A program made the position numbers and the translations under genes. The notes below the pieces were generated by a model that saw only the letters and a program-made list of their open reading frames with translations, was not told the origin of the DNA and made no database searches. From Spirodela intermedia (Eukaryota; Streptophyta; Magnoliopsida; Alismatales; Araceae), in assembly GCA_902729315.2 (NCBI GenBank), contig LR746276.1, positions 1,412,669 through 1,476,668 on the forward strand: a stretch of DNA of 64,000 bases, read 5' to 3'. The stretch's first letter is position 1. Every line of letters begins with the position of its first letter. This document shows positions 21,022 to 33,105 of the stretch, piece after piece.

Positions 21022-22733
21022 ATGTCGGTGGCCACTGCGGGCCTCCCGGCGCTCGTTCTAAGGGCAGAGGCCAGCTCAGATGGAGACGTCTTCCTCCCTC
21101 GGAAACACCAATTCGGTTCGTCGGAGGGTCATTTCGGCGTCTCCAAGCCCTCGCTGATCGTCCGGGCCGAGGTGGGGAATGAGGCCCTCTCCAATTTATG
21201 AATCCTTTACGGCCACTTCCCGTTGCGCTAACATGCCTGTCCTGCAGGGAACTGACGAATTTTTAACGCTTGCTTTCGTTATTTGGTGTATAATGTTTCA
21301 ATGGACTTGATCTTCGATAGTTTTCGATCATTTCTGCTTATGGGAAATAAATTTAGGTTCCATATGTCGGAGAATATACATACGTAGAACAGAGGCTCAA
21401 GGTTAAAACCATATCACGAAAACATGAGCAATTGGGCACTTGAACATGGACTTCAAACATTCTGCTGCCGTTCTTCTAGTAGATTCCCAATGTTCCCCCG
21501 TTCTCACTCTAGTTTCCATCTAGTGAAGTAAAATCAGACAAAGTGACCAAATCTTCACCAGATTTCGATTCTGCTTCAGTAAGGATTGTTTGATATTATT
21601 CCAAACTGGGTTTCTGGGGTTATTTTTTAAGCGACAGTAGATGAGCCGCGTAAAAATCATTCCCCATGCTGCCTTCGTTTTAATGTTTTCAGTCATATAT
21701 AGAAACACAAAATCTTCTGTCATTTATGATACATCTATAATCTCAGTATATTGTTTCACATGTTTACAGTTATCTGCACATTCGTCTCTTATAACCCCAT
21801 TTTAAGAGCCCGCACACACCATTTGTTTTTCTTGAGCCCTTAATTTCTTTCTTCATCGCATAATCTTTTGAGTCCAAACACATGATTCATGTTGAAAAAC
21901 CAAGTTCATTCACGCTACTGAATCTATACAAATTGATAAATCTGCAGTGCGTAAATTATCTCAATACAAATGGTTGACCAGAATATTCCTCAATTCTTGG
22001 GATTTCTTGAATTAAAGAGTCATCTCCTAATGCCTTATAGTTTAGCTAGATTTTGGTAAACTAATCACTTATCTATTGGCCATTTATCTCGCATTATAAA
22101 AAATAAAATTCAGATATGTGTTATCCTAATAGTTTAGCGTTTGGATCATTATTCATCATCCTTGGTCCCGTTGGACCATTATAGTCATGATTGCCAAGAG
22201 TATTGCTTATAAACCATTGAATATTAAATAGAGTAAAGTGGCATGTGTTAACAGACTGAAGACATGGTGGAAACTTATCCAAAACACCTGTTCTATCATT
22301 GATCTGCAAACCATAAGAATGCAGTGATGGCTTAATGCATTGTACGGGACGGCTTCTTATATATTTTTTTTCCTTACTTTTGTTTCGACGGATCTCATAT
22401 ATTTGCACACTATTTTCTTGATTTTTTTTTCTTGCTTTTATGCATTTGAAAAGTGCGGGTCTGCTTTCAATCTGATCCTGCTGAGGTTCAGATATGCTTG
22501 CCTCACTGTGATGTTGGGTTAAGATATTTCAGAGCATTTAGGGGACAGATTCCAGTTGCATTTTCTCATTATATTTCACTTTGGGGATTTTATGCAAATT
22601 TTAATATCCTGCTCTTAAATTGTAGTCGAATGTTCCGAAAATGGAAAAAAGGAGGCCCATCCCACCTTGTGTGGTATGCAATGGAAGTGGAAGAGTTGAC
22701 TGCCATGAATGTCAAGGAAGAGGTCTCTTCCCC

Positions 22734-22765
<32 letters not shown>

Positions 22766-23466
22766 CGTGATACAGATGAATTCTTATATTCTCTCAGCGT
22801 CTTCATGGTCATCCTGGATTCTTTCCTCTAGGTAGAACAAATTGTGTGCACCTAGCAATGCTTCCAAAGGGGGAATGGCCAAGATGGTGAGTTGCTAATT
22901 TTAGCTTCTTACTTCATCCAATTTATCTGCAATCAACTCTCATCGTGAACCATCTCACACACATGAATTGGCATATTCATATATGATTCTAATTTTAGCT
23001 TCCTACTTGATCATCATCTTATTTATTCAACATGATTTTTCATCCTCAATCATTTATACATTTAATTTAGTTATTCTATCTTCCTACTCGGTCATCCGGT
23101 TTATTTGTTGATTCATCTTAAGCCATATGTATGAGTATATATATATTGGCAAATTTTATTTTCCTACGTGGTCACTCAATTCATTCTGTATGTCAAGCAA
23201 TGGCTCAACAATTTAGCTTCCTACTGGTGATTCAATTTATTTGCAATAATCTCTCATCTGGAACCACAGATGTATATAAACTTTGCTGATTTCAGCTTCC
23301 TGTTGGGTCATCCAGTTTATTTTCAATGACTGATTGCAGGTGTAAGACGTGTGGTGGAAGTGGCCTCGGATATTGTAGCCGCTGCCTGGGCACTGGAGAG
23401 TACAGGGACATCATGGGATTCCACTTCATGAAGGCTCCCTTTAATGCATCTGAGTGCCCAAAGTAA
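21022..23466 (+). CDS. DnaJ/Hsp40-type cysteine-rich zinc-finger protein (BSD2-like), 4 exons
   Basis: Exons: 21022-21171, 22626-22722, 22832-22886, 23340-23466; GT-AG introns, frame kept, 142 residues. Four CxxCxGxG-type repeats bind two zinc ions in this fold: CVVCNGSG (65-72), CHECQGRG (76-83), CKTCGGSG (102-109) and CSRCLGTG (113-120), with the family's RTNCVHL and MLPKGEWP between. No J-domain is present, as in plastid BSD2-type chaperones that assist Rubisco or other photosynthetic complexes; assignment to a particular member is inference. Exon 1 carries QFGSSEGHFGVSKPS and RAE, which joins cleanly to SNVPK in exon 2. The start is the least certain part: the ATG at 21022 is the first in frame after a TGA, but an exon from 20899 would add a transit-like leader. 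Intron 2 contains a CT microsatellite (22738-22764). Confidence 0.82.
22895..23330 (+). repeat. About 80-bp tandem repeat filling intron 3 of the BSD2-like gene
   Basis: A motif close to TTTAGCTTCCTACTTGGTCA, followed by a C(A/G)-TTTATTTGCAAT-like stretch, recurs near 22901, 22997, 23080, 23158, 23216 and 23296. That is six diverged units spaced about 58-96 bp, taking up almost the whole 453-bp intron. Confidence 0.75.
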
Positions 23467-23659
23467 TTTTTGAGTAGTAAATTTTCAACCCAATGAGATT
23501 ATTCTAATAATATTGCTTTCTTTGGGTTATTTAATATTATGTTGCATGCTACCACCCATAACCTCTCTGTTTCTCAGTCTCTCTTTTTCTCTGAAGAAAA
23601 ATGTGGTGATGGTTAATCGAGATGAAGAGGTAGAAGATGAGGGTGATAGTTGCGAGTCC

Positions 23660-23930
23660 ATGACTCCGGCGAGGTGAGACAGTGGCGTGTTGAGCATGCT
23701 GCCCATTGTGGGGGCGGTGGGATGAGTTTGCTGCCATTGAGGTGGTGGATAGATGAGTCCGTTGCTCAGTGAGACAGCGACGAGAGAAACAAGTGCACTG
23801 TTCGTTGAAGGGAGTGGCAAAATGAGTGTGCTGCTTGTTGAGGTGGCAGTGAGACGAATGTGCTGTCAGCTGAAGCAGTGACAAGATGAGTTTGCTGCTT
23901 ATTTTAGGTGGTGGCAAGACAAGATGGGGT
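23660..23930 (+). repeat. Degenerate short tandem repeat downstream of the BSD2-like gene
   Basis: A phrase like GTGGCAAGATGAGTTTGCTGC, followed by TTGAGGTG, recurs about six times with spacing near 40-50 bp (for example around 23680, 23720, 23815, 23850 and 23880). The frames crossing it encode a low-complexity His/Thr-rich repeat and are not considered genes. Confidence 0.55.
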
Positions 23931-24109
23931 GGCTTTTGCCTAGGCTCGTCCTGCATTAGGGCATCTCTTGAGAGGGGTGGCATGTCGAAGAAGACTGGAA
24001 GAAGAAATAAAAATCTGTCCTAATTGTTGGGGATTGTTGGTTAGATTTATGTTTACATATGAGTTTATAATAAAACTTTAAAAGATATAAAAATTATAGA
24101 TATCTCTTT

Positions 24110-25450
24110 AACACCTTTCCTCAAGCTGATTGTAAATGTCAACTACATTCAACTTGACCATGATAGAATTAAATTTTAAGTGGTAGTTCCATATGAAAAC
24201 CAAGATCTTACATAAAAAATTGAATCACAATAACTCAATTAGTCTATGTGCCATACAACTTTTGCACTTGATCTCATTACTATTGTCTACTATTTACCTC
24301 TTCACATGACTAGGTTACATCCAAAAAAGACATAATAGCTGGTGATAGATTTTCTATCATGATGAGATCCTACTCAATCTGCATCAGTGAGTCCTATACT
24401 TAAGTGATCTGGTTTTAGAAAAAAATAGCCATTATATAGACAAGACTTTGAGTATCTCAATATTTGATTTATCACTTGCATGTGAGTAGTGCAAGGATAA
24501 CTCATACATTTACTTACAACATTCACATCATAAGATATGTCTAGTCTAGTGAAAAGGAGATGATATAATAAATTTATAACTTTTAGTTGATAATTACATT
24601 TAGATTTTTTAGTGAGTTTGTCCTTCAATATTGGTCATGCGTATATTTAGGACTTGTGTAATAGCTGGTTTGCATCCCAAGTCTCATATATTTAGGAATT
24701 TCTATTTTTTTTAGAGATATAGAGTATATTTTCTTTGACAAATGTACATTTCTTTTCTTAATCTTCCAAGTATATACCTAAGAAATATTTTAAAATTCCT
24801 AAGATTAATATTTTTTGTTTATCATCAATTGTAGGAATCAAATCATCTGCATATACTATTAAAGTTGAGCAACATTATTCTTATTTTCACAAATAAGGTA
24901 CGGTCTTCATTCTTTTAGTTGTAGCCAAAATGAATAATTGCTTCATGAAGCTGATTGTATCATGCCCTAGGAAATTATTTTAAACCAACACACTTTACCT
25001 TTAATATTTACACTTGGAGGAGGACCTGTATACATTTCCTTATCTAACTATCCATTTAAGAAGTCAATTTTAGCATCAAGTTGATATAAATCTAATTAAA
25101 ATGCATTGCTAATGATAATAATATCCTTATTGATTTTAATTTTACACTAGTTGCAACAGTCTCCTCATAATTTAATCTCATATGTTTAGGTGCAATCTTT
25201 TACAACCAAATGAGCCTTGTACCTGGCAATTCTACCATTAGAGTTTTGTTTGATGGTAAACTCACTTGGATTTTACTATTGACTTGGTCAATCTACTAAG
25301 TCCCTAAGTTTCAGTTTTAATCACCTTTATTTCCTCTTCCATGGTCTCTACCAACTTAGGATCATTTACTACCATAGGAAAAGATTTAGGTGGAGTTGTA
25401 GAGTCTAAGGAAGATATGAAGAAATGATAAACATGATAATTTTTTTAATA
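24110..25450 (-). pseudogene. Ty1/copia pol remnant (reverse transcriptase to RNase H)
   Basis: Read on the minus strand, a copia reverse transcriptase begins near 25300: NGRIARYKAHLVVK with QLDAKIDFLNG downstream, equivalent to the family's RYKARLVAKG and QLDVKNAFLNG. It continues through LLFTRLDISYDVNVVSKCM (about 24540) and LRYSKSC to a TDAD motif near 24374 and an RNase H start reading DRKSITSYYVFFG. Frames are broken by many stops and shifts, and no LTRs could be paired. It is an old, dead element in AT-rich DNA. The longest intact piece is 84 codons (24374-24628). Confidence 0.75.
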
Positions 25451-26510
25451 CTTTATATATTTAGATATAAGGTATTGAGTACATAAAAGAATTCCTTCAC
25501 AAAAGGCAATAAAATGATCCATGTTGTCTTTCCTTGAGTTGTGTTGTTGAATGCAAATTTTGTGTTGATTGTAATGACAAAAATAAACATTCATTGTGAG
25601 TTGTAGATTAGTTGGGGCACATTTTGAAAGGAATTTTGTGAATAATCATTAGAGAGGCCTTATAAAAGGTTTCTAACTTATGAAATGTGACATCTTTTAA
25701 TGTATATTTCTTCATATTCACATATGTACATATTTATTACCTTTTTGTGTAGGTGAATAACCTACTAAGATACCTCAAATTGCTTTAGGATATAATTTAC
25801 TAATACATGTAATAGAGAGAGATATAGTAGACATTGATGTCCCTTAGTCGTTGCTAACTAAAAGATAATCAATATACAATTTATATGCTGAATTATATGG
25901 ATGTGCAATGGGATGTATAAAAAAATTCAGGTTTGTCCCTAGGGAATTGACTAATCTTATGTATTTTTTTTAGGGATTTTATAGTTGAGTTTAAGGAAGA
26001 AGTAGATGAGAAGGGAGGAAGGTCACTAGAGAAAATAAGAGTAGAATCTCACCTTGATAATCTTTCAATCACTAAGAGGTGATTTTATAAGGTAGAAAAC
26101 ACATGTATTTTGATTGGAACTTAGATTATATCTATAAATAACAATAACGACACAAGAAATCCTTACCCTTCTAGGCTAATCTCATCTCACATAAGAGTTC
26201 AATGGGAGAATGAAGGAGACTATATTACTGCTAATCTACCTTCTAATTTCACATCTTCTCTTGCCAACTTGATCTCTTGCTCAACCTTGATGAATCAAGG
26301 GATGAAAAGATGATCAGGAGATAGTGAAGAAAATTAATAACTATTATAGATGATTTTTCGTTCTAGATCTACCTAGTGTCATTCTAGGGGTTGATAGTAA
26401 GAGAGATCTTAATCTAATCTCCTCCTAACATTACCTAGTGCCACACAAGAGATCTATAGAAGTAGATGATAAAAAAGAAACCAAATAAACATCCATTCAT
26501 ATAATAAGAG
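25451..26510. other. AT-rich unclassified DNA
   Basis: No open frame or clear repeat is recognised. It may be the upstream (integrase or LTR) part of the decayed copia element on its left, but nothing in the sequence shows this. Confidence 0.35.
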
Positions 26511-27211
26511 TGATAAGTCTTCATTATCATGAGTTAATAATTAATAAATATTATACTTTTAACTTTAACTCATGATAAATAGACTTATATTTGTGTTAAA
26601 TTGTGAAAAGTGGTTTTTAGTTAATTATTATATTTTTTTGATTAATTATGTGATTTTATGTGAATTTATATGATTTTTATAATCTTATTTTTAAGATAAA
26701 TAAAAAAGAAAAGAAAATAAAAAAAAATAGAAAAAGGAGGAGACCTGTTGGCCAGCCGGTAAACGGGTCAGAAGTGTAGTTAGGGGTAGAACCATGAGTA
26801 GGGGCTCGAGTGACTATGGAGCAATGGGGGCATATGTGCATCACTCCCTTTCCATGTCATTAGTGGTTAGTCGGGAGTGGGGCAAAGAGTGGTCGTACAC
26901 ACGCGAGAAAGTGACTCATTGCTTCTAAATGTGATATTAGTATATATTTGTCTCAACATTTGATAGAAAATCAATGTGGGACTAAAATCGACAATCACAC
27001 CTTCTCAGAATGTTTTCAATGATTTTTATACCCTTATTGATAATAATGATATACCATGATAACATCACTATGTAAGGGTACTCGAGTACTTATTCACTCT
27101 CTCTCATATAGGTAGGCGACTGGCATGGGTTTGAATTTTTCTAGAGTTAAAACTTATTTCTTTTTATCTGATTACATTGTGATTTTCTTATAGATCACTA
27201 GTGAAGGATGA
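26511..27211 (+). mobile_element. LTR family A, copy A1, left part (split by the gypsy insertion)
   Basis: Begins TGATAAGTCTTCATTATCATG, the shared 5' end of family A, and follows the family sequence to GTGAAGGAT. There the gypsy LTR starts (27212). The family sequence resumes at about 35186, but about 510 bp of it (equivalent to roughly 39897-40410 in copy A4) is missing. The insertion was therefore accompanied or followed by a deletion. Confidence 0.75.
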
Positions 27212-29603
27212 TGTAGGATAGGGCAAGAACCCCCTGTACTTGATCAATGAAACTCGAGTCTCGGGATGGGGTAGTCGGACTAATCTAATAAGAATGTTTG
27301 GACCCTAGACTCTAGGTCTGACCACGTAATCTAAGCACAGGTAGACGTACCAATATACGTGATCAACCGAAGACAACTCAGAGAAACACTCGACGATGGT
27401 AAGTGAGAGGCCCTCTTGGTCCATGTTTGGACAGACGGCAGAATTGTCGTCGTGAAGTAGCCTAAGACTGCAACTCACAAACTGTGACGAGTCTGACACA
27501 GCATCAGAAGTCACAATCTAATAACTTATCCTATCCTATCTACGTGCTTCTGATGGTGGTAGAGACGAGCCAAGAAAACCCTTCGAAAGATAATTAAACT
27601 TAAGTAAGAAGGGGTACGGAGCTAACCTTCAAGGCTGCATAACCCGGCAGGTCATGACGGAGTGTAGATCCAATGAAGGCAGGGACGTCCGGTGAAGAGC
27701 AATGCTTGGCGTTGATGGTTGGTCTTGGTCGAGAGTCACCATAGCCGTCGTCGTAGGGCGTGGGCCTGCTGGTGGGCCGAAGGGCACACTAGCGAGCGTG
27801 GGTCCGCTGGTGGGCCGAAGCGCACGCTAGCGGGCGCGGGAGGCAAGCCACGCGGCGGCCTTAGGGCACGTAGGAGCCGGCACGCGGGGCGCGCGCGGCG
27901 GCAGCACTTCAGCGAGAAGGTCGAGCGTCTGCGGCACTTTGGCGGGAATGCCGAGCATCTGCGGCGCTTCGGCGGGAATGCCGAGCGTCAGCAGCGCTTC
28001 GGCGGGAAGGCTGAGCGTCGGTGGTTGGGGCGGAAACCCAACCGTCACCGGAAGGATCAGCCTCTCAGGCGGCGCCAGGAAGTGGAGCAGAGAGGAGACG
28101 ATCTGGCCGATGATACCAGGGAGGGTTGAGCTCTCCTGGTCTAAGCGGCGCCGGAAATGGCGCGATGGCGGCGGAGCGTCGGGAAACTCCGGTGGGGGCC
28201 TGTGAGGAGCTGGGACTGGTTCTGGCTCGTCGGCACAGCTGCAGGGTCTCTTCCGACGTCGGCGGCAAGTTGGCGTTCGTCGGCGAACGACCAACGATTG
28301 GGCGGAGCGGCGGAGGGCAGCTCAAGCGAGTTTATGGTGGAGTTCCGGAGGAAGAGGCGGCAGTTGAACCAGGAGTCGAGAGACTCCAGCGGAGGGCTCG
28401 GCGACAGCTCGTAGGGAGGCAAAGCGAGCCCCTTTCGTCACGACGGCGTGATGGGGTTCCAGCAGAGGCGGCGGCGGTTGCAGCGGCAACTGTGATTGTT
28501 TCGTCCGGTGACGGCGGCGAACTCCCGGGTAGCAATGAGATGGCCGGCGGCGGCGGTTGCAGCGGCAACTGCGACCGTTTCGTCCGGTGACAGCGGCGAA
28601 CTCCCGGGTAGCAATGAGATGGCCGGCGGCGGCGGCGGTTGCAGCGGCAACTGCGACCGTTTCGTCCGGTGACGGCGGCGAACTCCCGGCAGCAATGAGA
28701 TGGCCGGCGGCGGCGGTTGCAGCGGCAACTGCGACCGTTTCGTCCGGTGACGGTAGCGAACTCCCGGGCAGCAATGAGATGGCCGGCGGCGGCGGTTGCA
28801 GCGGCAACTGCGACCGTTTCGTCCGGTGACGGCAGCGAACTCCCGGGCAGCAATGAGATGGCCGGCGGCGGCAGTGGTCTCAGGCGGCGGCGGGACTTCT
28901 CGGGCAGCAGCGTCATGAGAAAACGAAGTCCTCGAAGGGGGTATCGACGGCCTTCCTCTTCCTCCTTCCCTCCCTATCCTAGATCACGGAGAAGGTACTC
29001 ACAAAATGATAATTTCTCTCAAAAATACGGCGCTCTCTTGAGGGGGGGTCCTACCTCCCCTTATATGGGGGCCCACAAGTGAGCTAAGGGGAGGTGGGCC
29101 CACTTGAGGCCCTCAAGCCCATAAGCCACAAAGGCTACAAAAGGGGCTTATTGGGTGTCTTAAGGAGAGACCCAATAAGCTCCCCTAAAAGGAGAAAGAG
29201 GAGGGCCCTCTTACGGTGCTTAAATGGGCCTCAAATGAAGACCCAAATAAGCCCCAAAAGAGGCCCAAAAAGAAAGACACATAGGTCCCCCCCCTTAGGG
29301 TTTTAATTGGGCCTCAAAGAGAGACCCAATAAAACCTAAAGAAAGGGAGACAAACAACAACACACACACATAGAATTGGGCCCGCTAATACACAAATGCG
29401 AGGCCCAACAAGTCAATGTGAAAGTACAAAGAAAGATATGAGTGAGCTCGAGCTCGTCGTCGTCGCGGAGGTGGAATGTCGTTGTCCCGATGGGCTAGGC
29501 CATGTAGTGAAAGCTAGGCTCCTTCGTCTTCACAGGTTGATTGGGCTGAACTCGGACTGCCAGTGTCTCTTGAGCTGATGGAGATGGGTCCCGCTCACCA
29601 TCA
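27212..29603 (-). repeat. Left LTR (3' LTR in element sense) of the Ty3/gypsy element
   Basis: About 2392 bp, starting TGTAGGATAGGGC and ending ACCATCA on the plus strand. It is a direct repeat of 33106-35185 with long near-identical stretches (for example 28965-29430 versus 34545-35030). The element reads on the minus strand; the adjacent internal sequence, read on that strand, ends CCCCGAGAGGAT, a short purine-rich tract. The extra length relative to the right LTR comes largely from the minisatellite at 28462-28870. Confidence 0.85.
28462..28870 (+). repeat. About 80-bp minisatellite inside the left gypsy LTR
   Basis: Five units begin near GCAGCGGCAACTG at 28480, 28559, 28641, 28719 and 28799 (spacings 79, 82, 78 and 80 bp). 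Each contains CCGTTTCGTCCGGTGACGG and GCAATGAGATGGCC. The right LTR has one unit (about 34375-34480), so four extra units explain most of the LTR length difference. The Arg/Pro/Ala frames crossing it are artefacts. Confidence 0.9.
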
Positions 29604-31055
29604 ATCCTCTCGGGGTCGAAAAAACTCGACTCTGACGAGTTGGCAAGTGGGGAAGGTAGGGGCTTTAGTAGGTCTGGTTGTAGTCGCTCTAGGTCCACCT
29701 CCAAAATCCAAGTATCGTCCTCCGATGGGTGACCCTACCAACATACTAGGAATCTCCGCGAAACTCCATCCCCTGTAAAGTCAATTACCTCCCGAAGAAT
29801 CTCCTCGACTCGCTCGTGCTAATCAGGTGGTAAAATGGGAAGAGTGGACTCCATGGCAAACTCTCTCTTAGAGAAGGGGCTGGTAGATGAGGGCTCGATG
29901 TCAAATGTGGAGCTAATCTCCCATGAATGAGGGATGTTGACAACATAGACATTCTTGCCTATCTAGGAAAGAACACAAAACGGGCAGGCACTACGAGCGT
30001 GAAGCTTTGTAGAAGAGCCAGGAGCGTAATGCTCAGGCCTCATCCTCACCATAACCTGGTCTCCCACCTAGAAGATCCGGGGTCGACGATGCATACCGGC
30101 AACCTACTTGTACAATGCATTCTAACTCTGTATCATATCATGGATGTCTTGATGCAATTGACTAACATACTGGGCGAATGCGACACCATCCTCGAAAACT
30201 CTAACATGAGGGTCCAAGGGTACTAGATCTAGGGGCTTGTGGGGTGCTAAGCCATGTGCGATCTCGAAGGGGCTCATACTAGTGGTATGATTGGTCGAGG
30301 AGTTATAGGCAAACTCGGCGCGTGGTATGATCAGATCCCAAGTGGTAAACCTCTCGCTGACTAATGACCAAAATAGATTTCCTAAATTACGATTAACGAC
30401 CTCAGTTTGGCCGTCAATCTATGAATGGTAAGTAGTGAAAAACTTGAGTTTAGTCCCAAGTAAGCTTCAAAGAGTCCTCTAGAAGTGGCTGGTAAATCAT
30501 ACGTCATGGTCTGAGACTATGGACTTGGGAAGTCTATGAAGACACACAATCTCTCTAAAGTAGAGGCTAGCAACCTTGGAGGCGTTGGAGGTTTTCAAAC
30601 ATGACACGAAGTGTGCCATCTTTGAAAATCTATCGACGACCACTATGATCGAGTCATGTTGTCATGTAGTGCATGAGAGTCTCAAAACGAAGTCCATACT
30701 GACGTTGTCCCATAGGTGGATCGGCACTAGAAGTGGCATGTAGAGTCCAGCATTCCTCTTTACCTGCTTGGCGAGTGCGCACACTCGACACTGAGCAACA
30801 ATGTTCCCTACATCATGCTTGAGGGTTGGCCAGTAGAACTAGTTCTCGACCACTACAATAGTCTTATCACGACCGAAATGGCCGGATAGACCTCTTGCAT
30901 GACATTCTCATGTGAGAAAGTCATGGAGGAATGTGCGTGGAATGCACAGTCTGCTCCTAAAGAACAAACATCCGTTGATCACAAAGAAGTTCTTATATCT
31001 CGAGATGGACCATCCAAGAGTGATCGTACCCTAAGTGGCACCTAACACTGTCGAC
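29604..31055 (-). pseudogene. Gypsy integrase (degenerate)
   Basis: On the minus strand, from about 31020 down: an RYKDFFVINGCLFFRSRLC-like lead, a zinc-binding region (GHFGRDKT, then QCRVC), the core with VSMDFV (first Asp), [18 protein letters not shown] (second Asp) and TEVVNRNLGN (Glu), and EFAYNSSTNHTTSMSPFEI, then a decayed C-terminal part. Order and motifs are those of a Ty3/gypsy integrase. Several stops and small shifts disrupt it, so it is inactive as written. The domain starts directly after protease-like sequence. Confidence 0.85.
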
Positions 31056-31345
31056 GAATGGGTAGTGTGGTGGCGTCTATCCACGATACATCATAAGGGG
31101 TTGGATGACTGATATTACTCAGCTCTGCCCTCTATAAGACCTGGTCTAACATGACGTTGACGCAACTGCTGCTGTCAATGATCACCTTGCATGCATGTTT
31201 GTTGATCTTCGTATAGGTGTAGAAGATCGACGTGCGAAGGAAATCATCTGTTGTAGGTGAAGATGTGGGTATAGTTGTTCTCAGTGCTGAGGTGATCTCT
31301 TTAGCTGCCGTGGTGTCTGGCTGTGGTGCAAGAACCACGTCTCGA
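31056..31345 (-). pseudogene. Gypsy aspartic protease fragment
   Basis: The minus strand encodes a stretch reading FLRTSIFYTYTKINKHACKV, then IDSSSCVNVML, followed after a stop by HPTPYDVSWIDATTLPI. The spacing is that of the gypsy retropepsin lead region, where the family has I-DGGS-NV. The catalytic Asp is kept (IDSSS) but the following Gly is Ser. The domain is cut short before the family's closing LGRPW-type motif by the junction to integrase. Confidence 0.7.
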
Positions 31346-31599
31346 GATAGATGTTGGACAACAATGCTGACTAGTCACCTTGATGACATGCTTGTTGATG
31401 AGGCAACAAGAGAGGCAGCCTCAGCTATTGGTACGGTGGTTGACCAGATATGGATGTAGCTAATCAATTCAAGAGTGTCATCACACTCCTCAGCCAAACC
31501 CTCGTTAACAATGTAGACAACATCGCCTACGGGGACGTCATCCTCGTGTGAACTGCTACCCAATTCTTCAATCTCTACGAGGAGATTCAAAGATGGGCA

Positions 31600-33083
31600 T
31601 TGGCTCATCTAGTGCCCCTTACCCTTACACTTGGAACAAGTAATATGGGTTTGGGACACGGCTGTAGCACGGTCAAATGGGTCAGCTAGTGGCAGACGCA
31701 GGGGTGGTGCTGACCCGACTAATGTCATAGGTGTAGTCCATCCGTTCCCTATGCTAGTATGCATCAGTGTTGTCGTCTGTGTGTCATCAGCAGGTCGCTC
31801 CATATACTCTACTATGTGGTACCACCAGAAATAATTCATACTAGACTCTCAATCTATGAAGTCCTTGGGCTCACGGGAGCCATCGAAGACTGCCACATCA
31901 GTGCGCACACTTTTCAGTATGCGGGCCCTATGATCCTCATGTCGCCTATCCTGATCATCTAATTGATCGACCCTATGGTCACTACCAAAGTCACGATTGG
32001 GAGGACTCAGGTAATGCCCTTGATCATAGTAACGATCCTGGTGGGCGTCCTGGGGTGCTCAGTGAAAGTCTGAAGCATGTTGGTAGTCAGCGGTAGTAAA
32101 TCATCGTGATCTCGTGGCTAACGCTCTACTCCCGATTGAGCTCCTCTTGTCAGGAAAGGTCAGCTCTATAACCCCAAATGTCTCTCTTGTCATGTCCCTA
32201 GTCGCGTTCGTGGGGTCGATAGTCCTCATAGTGGGGTTGGGGTGGTGGTGGTGGCGGGTGTGGGAGATTGTCCCTACAAGCAAGGTAGACCGGCTCACAG
32301 TGATCATAAGTATTCTATGGCCAATGACCGCCCAATCGATCGTGGCCATCATCATGACGAAGTGCATCGCAGCGACAAAGATTCCCTCGACGATGATTGT
32401 GATTGAGGTACTAGTGATCATATGAATCACTATAGGGGCTCACAGGCCGGCATGGCTCGCGATGCTCCTGATATGTCTGTGTAATAGGTGGTGCGGTCGG
32501 TGGTGCGACTGGATATGTGACTAGTAGTAGAGCTAGTGGTGGTGGGGCATGAGCTGCGGCTACAAAGGTAGCTTGCTCTAGATGCTCAATAGCCTGGGTC
32601 ATACTATACATGACATCATCTAGGAGGGGGCGTGCTCCATCCCTTGAAGGGTACTAGGGCGAAGGTTGCCATCGGCCACCTCTGTCATGACCCCTAGTAC
32701 TCTTCGATGGATAGTAGGGTGTGGATTCCTTCCTAGCTTGGCGGCTCATAGTTGCGGGCGGCTAGGGCCGCCTTGATCCCTCTCCAACCAACCTATGGCT
32801 CAGAGTCTCCCATGGTTGGGAGAGGTCTAGCATTGAATCCGTCGGTCTCGACGGAGATGGTGGACTCGTGTCCACTCTAGCTACTCGAGGAGTAGTGGGT
32901 TCTTAGGCCTCGCATGAGTGCCGTGACGACGGTGAACCTCCTCGAGCTCTAGTTGAGCATGTCTCTATCATGGTTGGGTCCTATAGGTGCCTAGATGCCA
33001 ATATAATTCTATATGAATGGTCAACTAGGGGTATAGAAGCTTGATGAGCATCCTCAAGAGACGGAGGTTAGGTGGTAACCTAA
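31600..33083 (-). pseudogene. Gypsy gag remnant with CCHC zinc knuckle
   Basis: The minus strand carries low-quality gag sequence ending in a zinc knuckle, CSKCKGKGH, then a stop codon, then MSQC (about 31600-31645). The C-x2-C-x4-H-x4-C spacing holds only if the stop counts as one position. Upstream (32411-33000) are Pro/Ala-rich and Arg/Tyr-rich pieces in different frames. This lies between the primer-binding site and the protease, as expected. Confidence 0.6.
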
Positions 33084-33100
33084 CCTGGCTCTAATACCAA
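33084..33100 (-). other. Primer-binding site of the gypsy element (tRNA-iMet type)
   Basis: On the minus strand, TTGGTATTAGAGCCAGG lies five bases inside the LTR end. It resembles the common plant primer site TGGTATCAGAGCC, complementary to the 3' end of initiator tRNA-Met, with one difference. It fixes the element's orientation. Confidence 0.85.
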
Positions 33101-33105
33101 TTTGA

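Noticed and set aside
28480-28870. CRISPR-like array
   Set aside because: Contiguous about 80-bp tandem units without unique spacers, inside a plant retrotransposon LTR.
28322-28916. Long repetitive Pro/Ala/Arg frames on both strands
   Set aside because: Translations of the about 80-bp LTR minisatellite, open because the unit has no stop in several frames.
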